Source: Candidatus Eiseniibacteriota bacterium (GTDB taxonomy: Bacteria > Eisenbacteria > RBG-16-71-46 > CAIMUX01). From it: a stretch of DNA of 64,000 nucleotides. Where the stretch lies: contig CAIMUX010000003.1 in NCBI GenBank assembly GCA_903844735.1, positions 1 through 64,000 of the forward strand, read 5' to 3'. The notes under the pieces were generated by a model. It searched no databases. It was not told where the DNA came from and saw only the letters and a program-made list of their open reading frames with translations. Within the stretch, counting starts at the first letter, position 1. Each line of letters opens with the position of its first letter. Of the stretch, positions 25,007 to 33,628 are shown piece by piece. The translations under genes were made by a program, and so were the position numbers.

Positions 25007-25912
25007 TCACCTTGACTCTACTCCCCTCGTGGGAGGCGCGGCAACGCACGGATCACGTTCCACCATGAACTCGCCATAGTCCGCCACGCGGGCGAAACCC
25101 AGCCTGCGGTAGCAGGCGATGGCCGCGGCGTTTTCCGCGTGAACATTGAGCCCGATCCAGTCCACACCTCGGCGCAACTTTCGGCAGAGCGCACCGGTGA
25201 CGAGCCCGGCGAGCCCCTTTCCTCGGTGCTCCGGTCGCGTCGCGATGTTGCCCAGCGCCGCCACGCGATACGCCTCGGAGTAGACATGCACGCCGGCCAC
25301 TGCGCACAGACACCCGTCGATCCACGCGCCGAGGTACTGCCCCGTGTCGAGCATGCGCGGGTCGAACCAGTTTCCCGGGTAGCTCACTGCAAAAAACTCG
25401 GCTACTTCATGGAGGTGGACACGCGACAGAGCCGAAAGCGTCGCCGCACCCGCCGTCCGCCGTGTCGGATCGTCCCCGGCCTCCGCCATCCGCGGCGTGA
25501 GAACGCCCTCGGCCGGCAATCTCGCATCGTCGATCAGTCCCATGCGCAGATGCCGCCCGCGCGACTCCAACTGAAAGCGGCCTGCGAGCGCTGCTTCCAA
25601 TCCGGGCGACAGGTGCGCATAGAAGCGGGCGGGGAGCCGGTCGCGCATCTCGACTAGGAGCTCGGTCATCCGATCCGCGTCGCGTGTAAAGGCCAGCAGC
25701 ACCGGCAGGGTGCCCGGATCGTAGAGAAGCACAACCTCGCGCAGCTCACCGCCAAGGCCGCCGACCCTGACGTCCAGAGCCTCGGTCCAACCCCACCACC
25801 GCGCGTGCGGCCGGAAAAAATCGTCGAGATCGCCCAGCGCATACAGGTGGAGAAACGGATCGGCGCGGAAGAAACCCGCCAGCACATCAAGGTCGTCAAG
25901 CTCCGTGGTCAC
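25007..25912 (-). CDS. GNAT-family N-acetyltransferase
   Basis: A 301-residue protein with a two-part GNAT layout. The N-terminal half (DPFLHLYALGDLDDFF, VVLLYDPGTLPVLLAF) is the degenerate half seen in double GNAT proteins. The C-terminal half has the acetyl-CoA loop in NIATRPEHRGKGLAGLVTGAL and the closing NVHAENAAAIACYRRLGF. The GTG start (25910-25912) overlaps a possible upstream small frame by three bases (GTGA). It lies 13 bases before the HNH gene on the same strand. The acceptor is unknown. Confidence 0.85.
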   Translation of the reverse strand: MTTELDDLDVLAGFFRADPFLHLYALGDLDDFFRPHARWWGWTEALDVRVGGLGGELREVVLLYDPGTLPVLLAFTRDADRMTELLVEMRDRLPARFYAHLSPGLEAALAGRFQLESRGRHLRMGLIDDARLPAEGVLTPRMAEAGDDPTRRTAGAATLSALSRVHLHEVAEFFAVSYPGNWFDPRMLDTGQYLGAWIDGCLCAVAGVHVYSEAYRVAALGNIATRPEHRGKGLAGLVTGALCRKLRRGVDWIGLNVHAENAAAIACYRRLGFARVADYGEFMVERDPCVAAPPTRGVESR

Positions 25913-26058
25913 CTGTCCTCCCCGCGCCGCAGCGAAACCTGGATCTTGTCGCGCTCCCGTGATGCCGGGTAAGGAGCGCCTCTCATGGTTTCCGTGCCGC
26001 CACCGGCACCCCCTGTCTGCACGACGATGTGCGAAACCCGGATCTCCGCCTTGACCAC
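25909..26058 (-). CDS. possible 49-residue small protein
   Basis: A frame from GTG 26056-26058 to a TGA overlapping the GNAT start. It contains AEIRVSHIVVQTGGAGGG and ends KIQVSLRRGEDR. The four-base overlap with the next gene is the main support. There is no ribosome site before the GTG, and an internal ATG would give 25 residues. It could equally be non-coding. Confidence 0.25.
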   Translation of the reverse strand: MVKAEIRVSHIVVQTGGAGGGTETMRGAPYPASRERDKIQVSLRRGEDR

Positions 26059-26109
26059 GACGCGATCAGACGACTTCACCCGACCCTTCGGACAACATCC
26101 GGGCCAGGG

Positions 26110-26700
26110 TCAATTCACCCCTGAGGCCTCCACGACCTTCACATCGAGGCGCCGGATCCCGGGATGGAGGGGGACCAGGCGCGCAGCGTACCGGCCCGTC
26201 ACGGGCGGGTAGAATCGTACGGACCCGATGTCCCACCGTGGCTTGCCCCACAACCAGGAGCTTCGCGGTCGTATCGGCAGCACGAGATCGGTGTCGGCAA
26301 GCGCCGTCGCACCGGGACCAACCAGGGAGAGCCGCAACCTCATCGGCCCCCGCGCCTCGATCCCCTTTTCAGGGACAGCTCGGACGCTCACGTGATGCTC
26401 CCAGCCGGAGTGAACGACCTCGAACCTGGCGGTACGCATAACCGCCCGCTCACCTTCCCGCATCCCGGCCGTTCCCTCCAGCCGGGCCCGGAAGATCACC
26501 GGGGTCACCGCGGCACGCAGCACGAGCGAGGAGACGATCGTGAACGCGATCCCGAAGAGGGCGATCCCCCCGGAAATCCAGCGGAAATGCGACGGCGGCA
26601 CTCCGAAGCGTCGAGCAAAGTGCCGCCGCATGAGCCACACAAACCCGGCGATGCTGAAGAAGACCACGAGGACGAACGTGAGCGACCCGGTACTCGGCAT
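26110..26700 (-). CDS. membrane-anchored protein of unknown function
   Basis: A 196-residue protein. Two hydrophobic helices, LTFVLVVFFSIAGFVWLM (about 6-23) and GGIALFGIAFTIVSSLVL (about 43-60), are followed by about 130 residues rich in beta strands (RFEVVHSGWEHHVSVRAV, RLRLSLVGPG, WDIGSVRFYPPVTGRY), likely a periplasmic beta-sandwich. The ATG at 26700 lies about ten bases after GGAGG. A GTG seven codons earlier is possible. I do not recognise the family. Confidence 0.65.
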   Translation of the reverse strand: MPSTGSLTFVLVVFFSIAGFVWLMRRHFARRFGVPPSHFRWISGGIALFGIAFTIVSSLVLRAAVTPVIFRARLEGTAGMREGERAVMRTARFEVVHSGWEHHVSVRAVPEKGIEARGPMRLRLSLVGPGATALADTDLVLPIRPRSSWLWGKPRWDIGSVRFYPPVTGRYAARLVPLHPGIRRLDVKVVEASGVN

Positions 26701-26749
26701 TCCGCGTCCCCCTCCTCTCACCTCGTTCCCAAGCCCTGCCGTTATGACG

Positions 26750-28699
26750 TTACGGATCGTCCGTCCTCAGGGACGCGCCCTCTGCCCCCGGCCGGTATCG
26801 ATACAAGATCAGCGCGTTCGGTTCAGCCACGGCCCCCGCGCCCGGCCGCGAGCGCAGGTCGCGGCGATACACTTCGTCCGCCCGATCCAGGACGACCTGC
26901 CCCCCGACACGGGTTCCTGGATAGTACAGGAAGCGCAGGGTCCTCGTGCGGTAGGTGCCGTCGAGGACCTCGGAGCACCTGTAGGCGGACTGGTCGTAGA
27001 TGAAGCCGATGCGACGCGACGCCAGGTAGTCACGGAAGCGGCCATCGCGCAGCGCTTCCTGGTAGCGATAGTTATTGATGAGCCCGTCAAGATTCACCGT
27101 GATGCGCTCTGAGAAGAAGGCGAAGACCCCGGCGTCGGACATGCCGAAGACCGCGTCGGCGGGCAGGTTGTCACGCGCCCAGAGCGCGACCTCGCGCGTT
27201 GCATCGAGGTGCCGCCCCGCACGCAGACGATACGAGACGACTTGCACACCGGCGGCCGCGACGATACCGACGGCGACCAGGGCCAGCCGTGCCGGCCGTG
27301 CCGTCCGTGCCGGCCGCGCAGGCCGCGCCGGCCGCGCGGGCCGCGCCGCTCGATGTCCCGTCGCTGTAGGTGCCGCGCGCCGTTCCCACTCTTGGATCCG
27401 CGTCCCATCCGTGGGCTGTCTCCCTTCTGGGAGTACCGGCGTGCGCGGCCGGCACCACAGGCGCGGCAGGCGCGCCATCGCCTCCTCCACCAGCCATGGG
27501 ATCCCAAGCAGCCCCACCGGTACGAGAAGCACAAAGTACCAACGATCCACGCCCCAGCCCATGAAGAGCACCGTCCAGGCCATGTGGAGCGCGGCGGCAA
27601 GACCGAAAAGCCCGAGAATGCGCAGCCGCGTCGAAGCACCGCGGCGCAGCGACGCGACGAAGAAGACAAGCCCCAACACGAGCAGGATCGTGAACTCCTT
27701 ATACATCCAGAGGTATGCCCAGTGCGGCCGCGGATGCGGAAAGGTCGACTTGACGAAACCGGAGACCGGCTGGAGGTGTCCGAACTGAGCGAGATTCCAC
27801 GCCAGATAGGGAACCACCATCGCCACGGCCACTGCGAGCACCTCAACAGTGGCCGCGAGCGACCCGACCCGCGAGCGCACGGGTGCGGCCTCATCGTCCC
27901 AGGGGAAGCGGCGCCTCCACGCCGCATGCAGGCCGATCAGACCGAAGGCCGCCGGCAGGAAGACCGTGTCGAGCCGCGCGAGGCAGGCGGTGCCGAAGAG
28001 AGCGCCGAAGAGCACAACAGGCACCCAAGCCCGTGTCCGCGGCAGGGTGTCGCTGCGCTCCGGCACCCGCGGCATCGTACCGCCGCGGCCCCGCAGCCAT
28101 GGCGCCTCACCGCCGAGATACAGCACCCACACCACGGCCAGGAGCAGCAGCAGCACGAGCCCCGACTCCAGCAGGTTGGTGGTCAGGCCGAAGATACGCG
28201 GCCAGGCAAAGAGCAGCAGGCCGGTGACCGAGGCCCACGTCCCCACCCGCGCCAACAGAAGCCGTTGCAGCATCCAGAGTGAGAAGAAACCCAGCAGCCC
28301 GGACAGCAGCAGCGCAGCCCGGAGCGAGACCTCCGGCGCACCACGGGTAACAGCCTGCACCGGGACGAGCAGCCACATCCAGAGCGGATGGTATCCGTTG
28401 GTCGGTTCTACGCCGTCGAAGGTGGAGCCGAGCCCACCGGCGACATGGCGAGCCACCTGCAGGTAGTAGAACGAATCGTCGGGGAGGCCATTGACGACGG
28501 CCGGCAGGGGCGCACCAATCGCGAGGAAGAGGTACCAGGCCGCGTACCCGACCAGCAGAACAAGAATGACACGGCGGGGCCACGGGCCAATGGGAAGGCT
28601 CGCGCGATCGTCCGCTCTGTTCGCCGGCACCGCCCCCCCCTTCACCCGGCTGGCCTCTCCGCAACGAGGACCGGCGGCGTCCCACCGATCCTCGTGCAT
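26750..28699 (-). CDS. polytopic membrane glycosyltransferase-like (GT-C/GT39 fold) protein
   Basis: About 649 residues with roughly eleven membrane helices. After the first (VILVLLVGYAAWYLFLAIG) a periplasmic loop has the acidic pair LPDDSFYYLQVARH, placed like the catalytic Asp of GT-C enzymes that use polyprenyl-phosphate sugars. EPTNGYHPLWMWLL follows. The C-terminal periplasmic part has INNYRYQEALRDG. Start is uncertain: ATG 28699 is used, but a GTG near 28650 closer to the first helix is possible. About residues 449-470 are a run of Ala-Arg-Pro repeats from a 9-base minisatellite (27289-27352). The sugar donor and acceptor are unknown. Confidence 0.75.
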   Translation of the reverse strand: MHEDRWDAAGPRCGEASRVKGGAVPANRADDRASLPIGPWPRRVILVLLVGYAAWYLFLAIGAPLPAVVNGLPDDSFYYLQVARHVAGGLGSTFDGVEPTNGYHPLWMWLLVPVQAVTRGAPEVSLRAALLLSGLLGFFSLWMLQRLLLARVGTWASVTGLLLFAWPRIFGLTTNLLESGLVLLLLLAVVWVLYLGGEAPWLRGRGGTMPRVPERSDTLPRTRAWVPVVLFGALFGTACLARLDTVFLPAAFGLIGLHAAWRRRFPWDDEAAPVRSRVGSLAATVEVLAVAVAMVVPYLAWNLAQFGHLQPVSGFVKSTFPHPRPHWAYLWMYKEFTILLVLGLVFFVASLRRGASTRLRILGLFGLAAALHMAWTVLFMGWGVDRWYFVLLVPVGLLGIPWLVEEAMARLPRLWCRPRTPVLPEGRQPTDGTRIQEWERRAAPTATGHRAARPARPARPARPARTARPARLALVAVGIVAAAGVQVVSYRLRAGRHLDATREVALWARDNLPADAVFGMSDAGVFAFFSERITVNLDGLINNYRYQEALRDGRFRDYLASRRIGFIYDQSAYRCSEVLDGTYRTRTLRFLYYPGTRVGGQVVLDRADEVYRRDLRSRPGAGAVAEPNALILYRYRPGAEGASLRTDDP

Positions 28700-28809
28700 G
28701 CTCCACGGCGTGCATGGCTGCTCGCCTCGCAGTGACTCACGGGCGGCCTGTCGCGCCACCAGCCGGATGCACGGCCCCCCCCGGTCGAGCCGGGCTCCTC
28801 CGAAGCCTG

Positions 28810-29988
28810 CTACAGTTTCGCGATGATGGCGTCCGTCATCTGCTGTGTCGTCGCAGCCCCCTGTGCTATGACGTCGGGACCGCCTGTCAGGTGCATGGCG
28901 TCGTAGGTGCGGACCTTCCCCTCGACCACCACCGCGGCTACCGCAGCACGGATGCGCACGGCCTTCTCGGTCTCGCCGATGTGATCGAGCATCATCACGG
29001 CCGTCAGAATCATCGCGATCGGATTGACGATGGAAGGTTGCAGCTTTTCGTACTTGGGCGCCGAGCCGTGCGTCGGCTCGAAAACCGCCACGTCCCGACC
29101 GATGTTGGCACTGGCGGCGAAGCCCAGGCCACCGACCAAGCCGGCGAAGCCGTCGGAGGCGATGTCGCCGAACATGTTCCCCGCCACGATCACGCCGTAG
29201 TCCTCGGGGTTCTTGGTCAGCCACATCATCTGGGCGTCGATGTTCGTCGACCACAGAGCGATCTCCGGGAAGTCCTTCTTCACCTTCTTCGCTTCGGCCT
29301 CCATCATCCCCGAGGTCTCGCGGATGACATTGGGCTTCTCGCAGACGGTGACGGATGCGTAGCCGTACTTCTTCGCGTACTCGAAGGCGGCCTGGCAGAT
29401 CCGGTGGCAGGCACCGCGGGTCATGATGCGGCAAGAAACCGCTAGATCCTCGCCCGGCACTTTGGCGAACGCCTTCATGGCCGGGTGGGTCTCCAGCGCG
29501 TCCCGCACTTGCTTCGGCGGGTTCGTCCACTCCACGCCCGAGTAGAGGCACTCGGTGTTCTGCCGGAAGATCACGGCATCGACCTTTGGCTCCTCGAAGC
29601 CGTTCCCGTGGCGGCGGATGAAGTTCAGCGGGTTGTTGGGGAAGCTCTGGCACGGGCGAACGCTGATGTCGAGGTCGAAGAGCTGGCGCATGCGCACAAT
29701 CGGGCTGCGGTAGACCATCCCCTTGCCCTGAAGTGCGGGGGCCAGCTCGGCCTCGGCCTTATCCTTCGGCTTGCTGGTGATCGCACCGAAGAGTGCCAGC
29801 TTGTGCAGCTTCAACAGCTCGATGGTCCGGTCCGGGAGCGCGTTGCCCTCCTGGATCCAGAAATCCCAGCCGATGTCACCGTGGACGTACTCGGCTTCGA
29901 ACCCGACCTTGTCCAGCACCCGGATCGCCTCCGGGAGAACCACCTTCCCGATCCCGTCGCCGGGCATCGTCACCACCGTGCGCTTCAT
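28810..29988 (-). CDS. isocitrate/isopropylmalate dehydrogenase family enzyme
   Basis: 392 residues of the beta-decarboxylating dehydrogenase family, which oxidise and decarboxylate isocitrate, 3-isopropylmalate or homoisocitrate with NAD(P). It starts RTVVTMPGDGIGKVVLPEAI. The substrate-binding Arg region is VRMRQLFDLDISVRPCQS, the Tyr/Lys pair is in NTECLYSGVEW and the following helix, the metal Asp set is IDAQMMWL and MFGDIASDGFAGLVGGLG, and the cofactor loop is FEPTHGSAPKY. Length and LYSGVEW suggest an NAD-type isocitrate dehydrogenase, but the specificity loop cannot be settled by eye. It is a single gene with a good GGAGG site before the ATG. Confidence 0.85.
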   Translation of the reverse strand: MKRTVVTMPGDGIGKVVLPEAIRVLDKVGFEAEYVHGDIGWDFWIQEGNALPDRTIELLKLHKLALFGAITSKPKDKAEAELAPALQGKGMVYRSPIVRMRQLFDLDISVRPCQSFPNNPLNFIRRHGNGFEEPKVDAVIFRQNTECLYSGVEWTNPPKQVRDALETHPAMKAFAKVPGEDLAVSCRIMTRGACHRICQAAFEYAKKYGYASVTVCEKPNVIRETSGMMEAEAKKVKKDFPEIALWSTNIDAQMMWLTKNPEDYGVIVAGNMFGDIASDGFAGLVGGLGFAASANIGRDVAVFEPTHGSAPKYEKLQPSIVNPIAMILTAVMMLDHIGETEKAVRIRAAVAAVVVEGKVRTYDAMHLTGGPDVIAQGAATTQQMTDAIIAKL

Positions 29989-30192
29989 GGCCCTTGCCTC
30001 CTCCTCTGCGTCCTCGTCCCCGGGGTCCCCCCTGGGGGGGGCGGCGCTTGCCCGGGGCGGATTGCCCCAGGCAGCCTACTTGAGAACGGATTCTCCATGT
30101 TTTAGGGCGGAATGGCAATGCCGACGCGAGGCGTGAGGCAAGACGGCCGGATTCGGTCCTGGGGAGGCGTCCCAAAGCTTGGTGGACGGGCC

Positions 30193-30423
30193 TCACATGG
30201 GATCCACAAGATCCTTCAGCGTCAGGACATTGTTGAACAAACCGCCACGGTGCACAGCCTGCGTCGCTCCGACCGCCGAGATCAGAACCGGCTCTACCGC
30301 GATCTCGGGTGGACCGCCGAGCCGCTGAACCTTCTCCTCGACTTCATGTGCGACCGACATCCCCACCGGCGCGTTGTGATACTTGAACTTGAGCAAAGAC
30401 CATCGGTTGCCACTCCCCGGCAC
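30193..30423 (-). pseudogene. unrecognised gene fragment (C-terminal part)
   Basis: A 76-residue minus-strand frame with protein-like composition: LKFKYHNAPVGMSVAHEVEE, then IAVEPVLISAVGATQAVH and LFNNVLTLKDLVDPM. It resembles the end of a longer protein (possibly the C-terminal domain of an ATPase), but I cannot name the family. There is no ribosome site before its GTG and no upstream continuation in frame. It sits in a patch of fragments (29989-31727) and is probably a relic. Confidence 0.35.
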
Positions 30424-30612
30424 CGGCCGGGCGCGATCTACCTCGGCGTGACCTGCCGTGATTGCATGAGACCACGTGGCCCAGAAGTCGGTGACTTCGG
30501 GTGGGAAGAAGCAACTGCGGCGGCGGTCTGAGAGTGATCGACGGGGCGGATCTCAACGATCTCGGTAGCACGCTGGTCCTGACCGGATCCCCGGAGGAGA
30601 CCCACCGCTGAT

Positions 30613-30981
30613 CTATGCCGCTGGAATCGGCCCCGCTGCCACCAGTTTCTTTCTCATCGGATCAACTGTCAGATTCAGCCCTTCCAATGTTCTTGCCCCG
30701 AGTAGAACGAGATCACCTCTTTCCGCGAACACAACCTCATCGATCGTGAAACATCTATCTACGTGAACGATCGCGAAGCCGATTCCGCGTGTGACAATCG
30801 TTCCGTTCGCCATCATGAACGACACATCCTTCTTCTCGCGCTTGACCCCGATCTTGTCCAAGACGTTCTCCGGTAGCCAGGTATGTTCACTTCCTGTATC
30901 GACGAGAAGCTTGTTGATACGGACCGACTTCTTTCTGTCCGTATGGTTTTCAATCATGGCCCCAACATGGAATGCGCCCAT
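30613..30981 (-). CDS. retropepsin-like (clan AA) aspartic protease
   Basis: A 122-residue single-domain aspartic protease-like protein. The catalytic motif is LLVDTGSEHTWLP, and a second hydrophobic Gly turn, DLVLLGARTLEGLNLTVDP, is the flap-side LLG signature of clan AA. Like retropepsins it would act as a homodimer. No signal peptide is visible. Its codons are noticeably richer in A and T than neighbouring genes, and fragments flank it on both sides, so it may have been acquired with an element. Start ATG 30981 follows a GCGGAGGCGG site. Confidence 0.75.
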   Translation of the reverse strand: MGAFHVGAMIENHTDRKKSVRINKLLVDTGSEHTWLPENVLDKIGVKREKKDVSFMMANGTIVTRGIGFAIVHVDRCFTIDEVVFAERGDLVLLGARTLEGLNLTVDPMRKKLVAAGPIPAA

Positions 30982-31294
30982 ATCCGCCTCCGCTCAGCCC
31001 GAAGAATGACTTGGAACGCCCCGGGGGCGCCCGTCGCCCCACTCCGGGCAGCCGGTTACTACGCTAGCCGGGCTCTGGGGGCGAACGCAAGGCTCGCTCC
31101 GGTCGGGCGGTTCAAGTTCGTGGCTTCAAAACCCGCCTCCTCGAGCCGAACGCGAACCTGCATCCCTCCGGTAAACAGCCGCCCGCCCCGTCACTTCTGC
31201 CGAAACACCATAACCCGGACCAAACCAGCCTCCGGCGACCTGTAGCACCGTCCGGGCTTCTCGACCAGTTCGCTCGGGCGAGCCGACCGAGATT

Positions 31295-31588
31295 TCATAC
31301 GCCGAGTAGACCTGCAGCGTCGGCTGGATGGGCCGAGGCCCTCGCGGTCGTACCCCGATGACGGTGTTGCATGACACCGTGTCGGTGACGCCGTGCGAAC
31401 TGAAAGGGAATCGAAATGGTCGGCGATTCGAGTCGATCGATCGCCCGCCGTGCCGTGGTGAACGCCACGCCGAATCTCGCCGCGAGTTTGTCCACGGTCC
31501 AGAACGGGTTCTCGGCGAAGAGCTTGATCGCGCTCTCCGAGAGGCGCGAAGGCGCACCGGCAGGTTGCCCACGCCACTGGGCGAACAA
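31295..31588 (-). pseudogene. Fic-family protein, C-terminal winged-helix remnant
   Basis: The minus-strand frame reads SESAIKLFAENPFWTVDKL and then GVAFTTARRAIDRLESPTI, which matches the winged-helix tail of Fic/DOC adenylyltransferases. After that the frame is lost. A second frame nearby gives QVYSAYEIS, like the family end. The catalytic HPFxxGNGR core is absent. A truncated, frameshifted relic. The flanking 31000-31294 and 31589-31727 hold nothing else recognisable. Confidence 0.5.
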
Positions 31589-31727
31589 GAGTTAGCGGTC
31601 GCGAAAACAGTGACGGTCATTACTATCGAAACCGTCGGAAGACGCCAAAAACATGATGAGCCGGCTGGTGCGGCGGCCTGCGTCCAGGACTCAGGGCTCG
31701 CGAAAACCGCGTGATCGTGGGGGCCGT

Positions 31728-32855
31728 CTACCTGCCGAGCATCCGATAGAACTCCGCCTCGGCCAGCGGCGGAACCTGCGCCAGCACAGTATTCTCGCGA
31801 ACATGAACAACCCGGCGCATCCCCACCAGCGGCGCGAAGACACCCGGCGTCGACCGAACGAACTGGATCGCCCGTTGCGCTTGGGTGGTGAGCCCCGGCA
31901 TCTGCACCGCGAAAGCGGCCGGAACGTGCGCGATCACCTGCGTCTGCAAGAGCGGCACGCTGGTCACCACCATCAGCCCGAAGTGCGCCGCGGCCTCCAG
32001 CAGCGGCACCCGCCCCCCCTGGAGCCCCTGCGTGGGCATCCCGAGCGCCTCCAGCATTCCGAGGTTGTAGGGAAGCTGCACCACGCGAAAGTGATGCTCT
32101 TCCCCACCCGCGACGTTGGCCAGGACCATCAATCTCTCTAACGAAAGGTGGCCGGGTGACTCCTGGGGCACCCGAAAACCGTTCCAGGTCGCTACGCCGT
32201 AGCGGCCGATCCTCCCGTCCGCGACGGCGCCCTCCAGAAGGATGAAGGCGGCGGACACCCGACGCTCGAACTCCTCCGGCGTGGTCTCCTCAAGCTGTTC
32301 TTCGAGGTTGTGTAGGTAGTAGCAGTCGAGAGACTCGAATCCGAAATTGGCGAGGCTGCGCGACAGTTGGTCATCGAGGAACGAAGGCGCGATGCAGTGC
32401 CGACGCGCCACGAGCTCCGCCGGAGGGACGATACCGGTATCGAGGTAGGTTCGGCGGATGTACCCGTCGGGCCCCGCGGGCGCCCCCCCATCGAACGGAA
32501 GATAGCCCGCCTTGCTCATGACAAAGATCTCGTCGCGCGAGGACTCGCCCGCGTCGAAGAGGCGCCGCAGTCCCGTTCCGATGGCCCTCTCGCTGCGTTG
32601 GTGGCGATAGTTGATGGAGCAGTCGACGATATTCACGCCCCGACGCACGGCGCCGCCTACCGCCTCCGCATACGCCGCGTCGGCTTCGTCGGTTGGTGGA
32701 CCGGTATAGGAGCCGATCCCGACGCTCGCGAGGGAGAGCGGCCCGTTCTGGGTGGGTAGCTCCCGGAAGTGGCCCGCCGCGTAAGGGGGAGCCAGGTCCC
32801 GCGCCAGACGCTCTACATAGCGGCGGGTTCCCTCGGGAGTCGCGAATGCAAACAC
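31728..32855 (-). CDS. aldo/keto reductase family protein
   Basis: About 375 residues. Catalytic tetrad candidates of the TIM-barrel family are visible: Asp and Tyr in NIVDCSINYRHQRSE, Lys in IFVMSKAGYLPF, His in DCYYLHNLEE. It probably reduces carbonyls with NADPH. GTG 32853-32855 was chosen because AGGAGG lies five bases upstream. The frame is open 10 codons further but without a site. The segment between the Lys and His is longer than usual (a roughly 40-residue insertion around YLDTGIVPPAELVARR). Substrate unknown. Confidence 0.85.
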   Translation of the reverse strand: MFAFATPEGTRRYVERLARDLAPPYAAGHFRELPTQNGPLSLASVGIGSYTGPPTDEADAAYAEAVGGAVRRGVNIVDCSINYRHQRSERAIGTGLRRLFDAGESSRDEIFVMSKAGYLPFDGGAPAGPDGYIRRTYLDTGIVPPAELVARRHCIAPSFLDDQLSRSLANFGFESLDCYYLHNLEEQLEETTPEEFERRVSAAFILLEGAVADGRIGRYGVATWNGFRVPQESPGHLSLERLMVLANVAGGEEHHFRVVQLPYNLGMLEALGMPTQGLQGGRVPLLEAAAHFGLMVVTSVPLLQTQVIAHVPAAFAVQMPGLTTQAQRAIQFVRSTPGVFAPLVGMRRVVHVRENTVLAQVPPLAEAEFYRMLGR

Positions 32856-32993
32856 GGAGCCTCCTGTGACGCGGGCCGGCGGCACGGGGCCACATCTCCG
32901 CCCCGCCGACAGAAAACAGGAATCCCCCGCGGCCGGAACATGCGGTCGCGGGGAACAACACCCTTTGCGCGGGGCGGATCAGAACGAACGACG

Positions 32994-33281
32994 CTAGACG
33001 GGATCCGCGTCCTGCGGGCGATCAAGGACCACGATCTGGCACTCCACGCCATGCTTCGCCGCGACAGCCTGGGCGATCGCCTGCAGCGCGTGAATATTCC
33101 TCCCGCCACGCCCGATGACCTGGCCGACTTCCGGCGGAACCGCGGTAATCTCGATCACCACAGCCCTTTCACCAGAGACTCGTATCACTTTCACGAGCTC
33201 CGGTCGATCCACCAGCGCCACGACAACCCTTTGGACGAGTTCCAAGACGGCAGCCTGCGCTGTATCCTGCTCTGTACCCAA
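32994..33281 (-). CDS. khpA: small KH-domain RNA-binding protein (KhpA-like)
   Basis: About 95 residues. The body is one KH domain: VLELVQRVVVALVDRPELV, then VVIEITAVPPEVGQVIGRGG with the GxxG loop (GRGG), then NIHALQAIAQAVAAKHG. This matches the short KhpA-type proteins that bind RNA broadly in bacteria. The frame is open nearly 100 codons upstream. The TTG at 33279-33281 with GGAGG eight bases before it gives the family length and is preferred. Confidence 0.75.
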   Translation of the reverse strand: MGTEQDTAQAAVLELVQRVVVALVDRPELVKVIRVSGERAVVIEITAVPPEVGQVIGRGGRNIHALQAIAQAVAAKHGVECQIVVLDRPQDADPV

Positions 33282-33628
33282 CGCGCGTTCCTCCCTTGCG
33301 AGATCCCCGATGCCCACCGTGACAAAGGCGATGATGGGCGGCTTCTGATCGATCCCTACTCCGGCCTGCTCCGGCTTGCCCCGGCCGGACACCGCGCGGC
33401 CGATCTCCACGGAGTCAGACCCGAGGCCGGCAGCAGGGGTGACCCCAGAAGTCTCCGACCAAGCGACACAGAAAGTGATTATCACCCGCGGAAGCGCAAA
33501 TGCAAGCCCTCCGGCAGGCGACTTGCGATTTGATATCCCTACCAATCGGGAGCCCCGGGTCGATTCCATACCTTGAGTCCGAAGCGCCCAACAGCCAGAA
33601 TCCCGGAGTCATAGAAGGGAGGCCTGGG

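Noticed and set aside
28700-29653. N-terminal extension of the membrane protein into the dehydrogenase gene
   Set aside because: The extension overlaps the isocitrate/isopropylmalate dehydrogenase on the same strand in another frame and has no protein-like features.
30112-30531. A 139-residue plus-strand frame
   Set aside because: No ribosome site and no recognisable composition; the minus-strand fragment at 30193-30423 is more protein-like.
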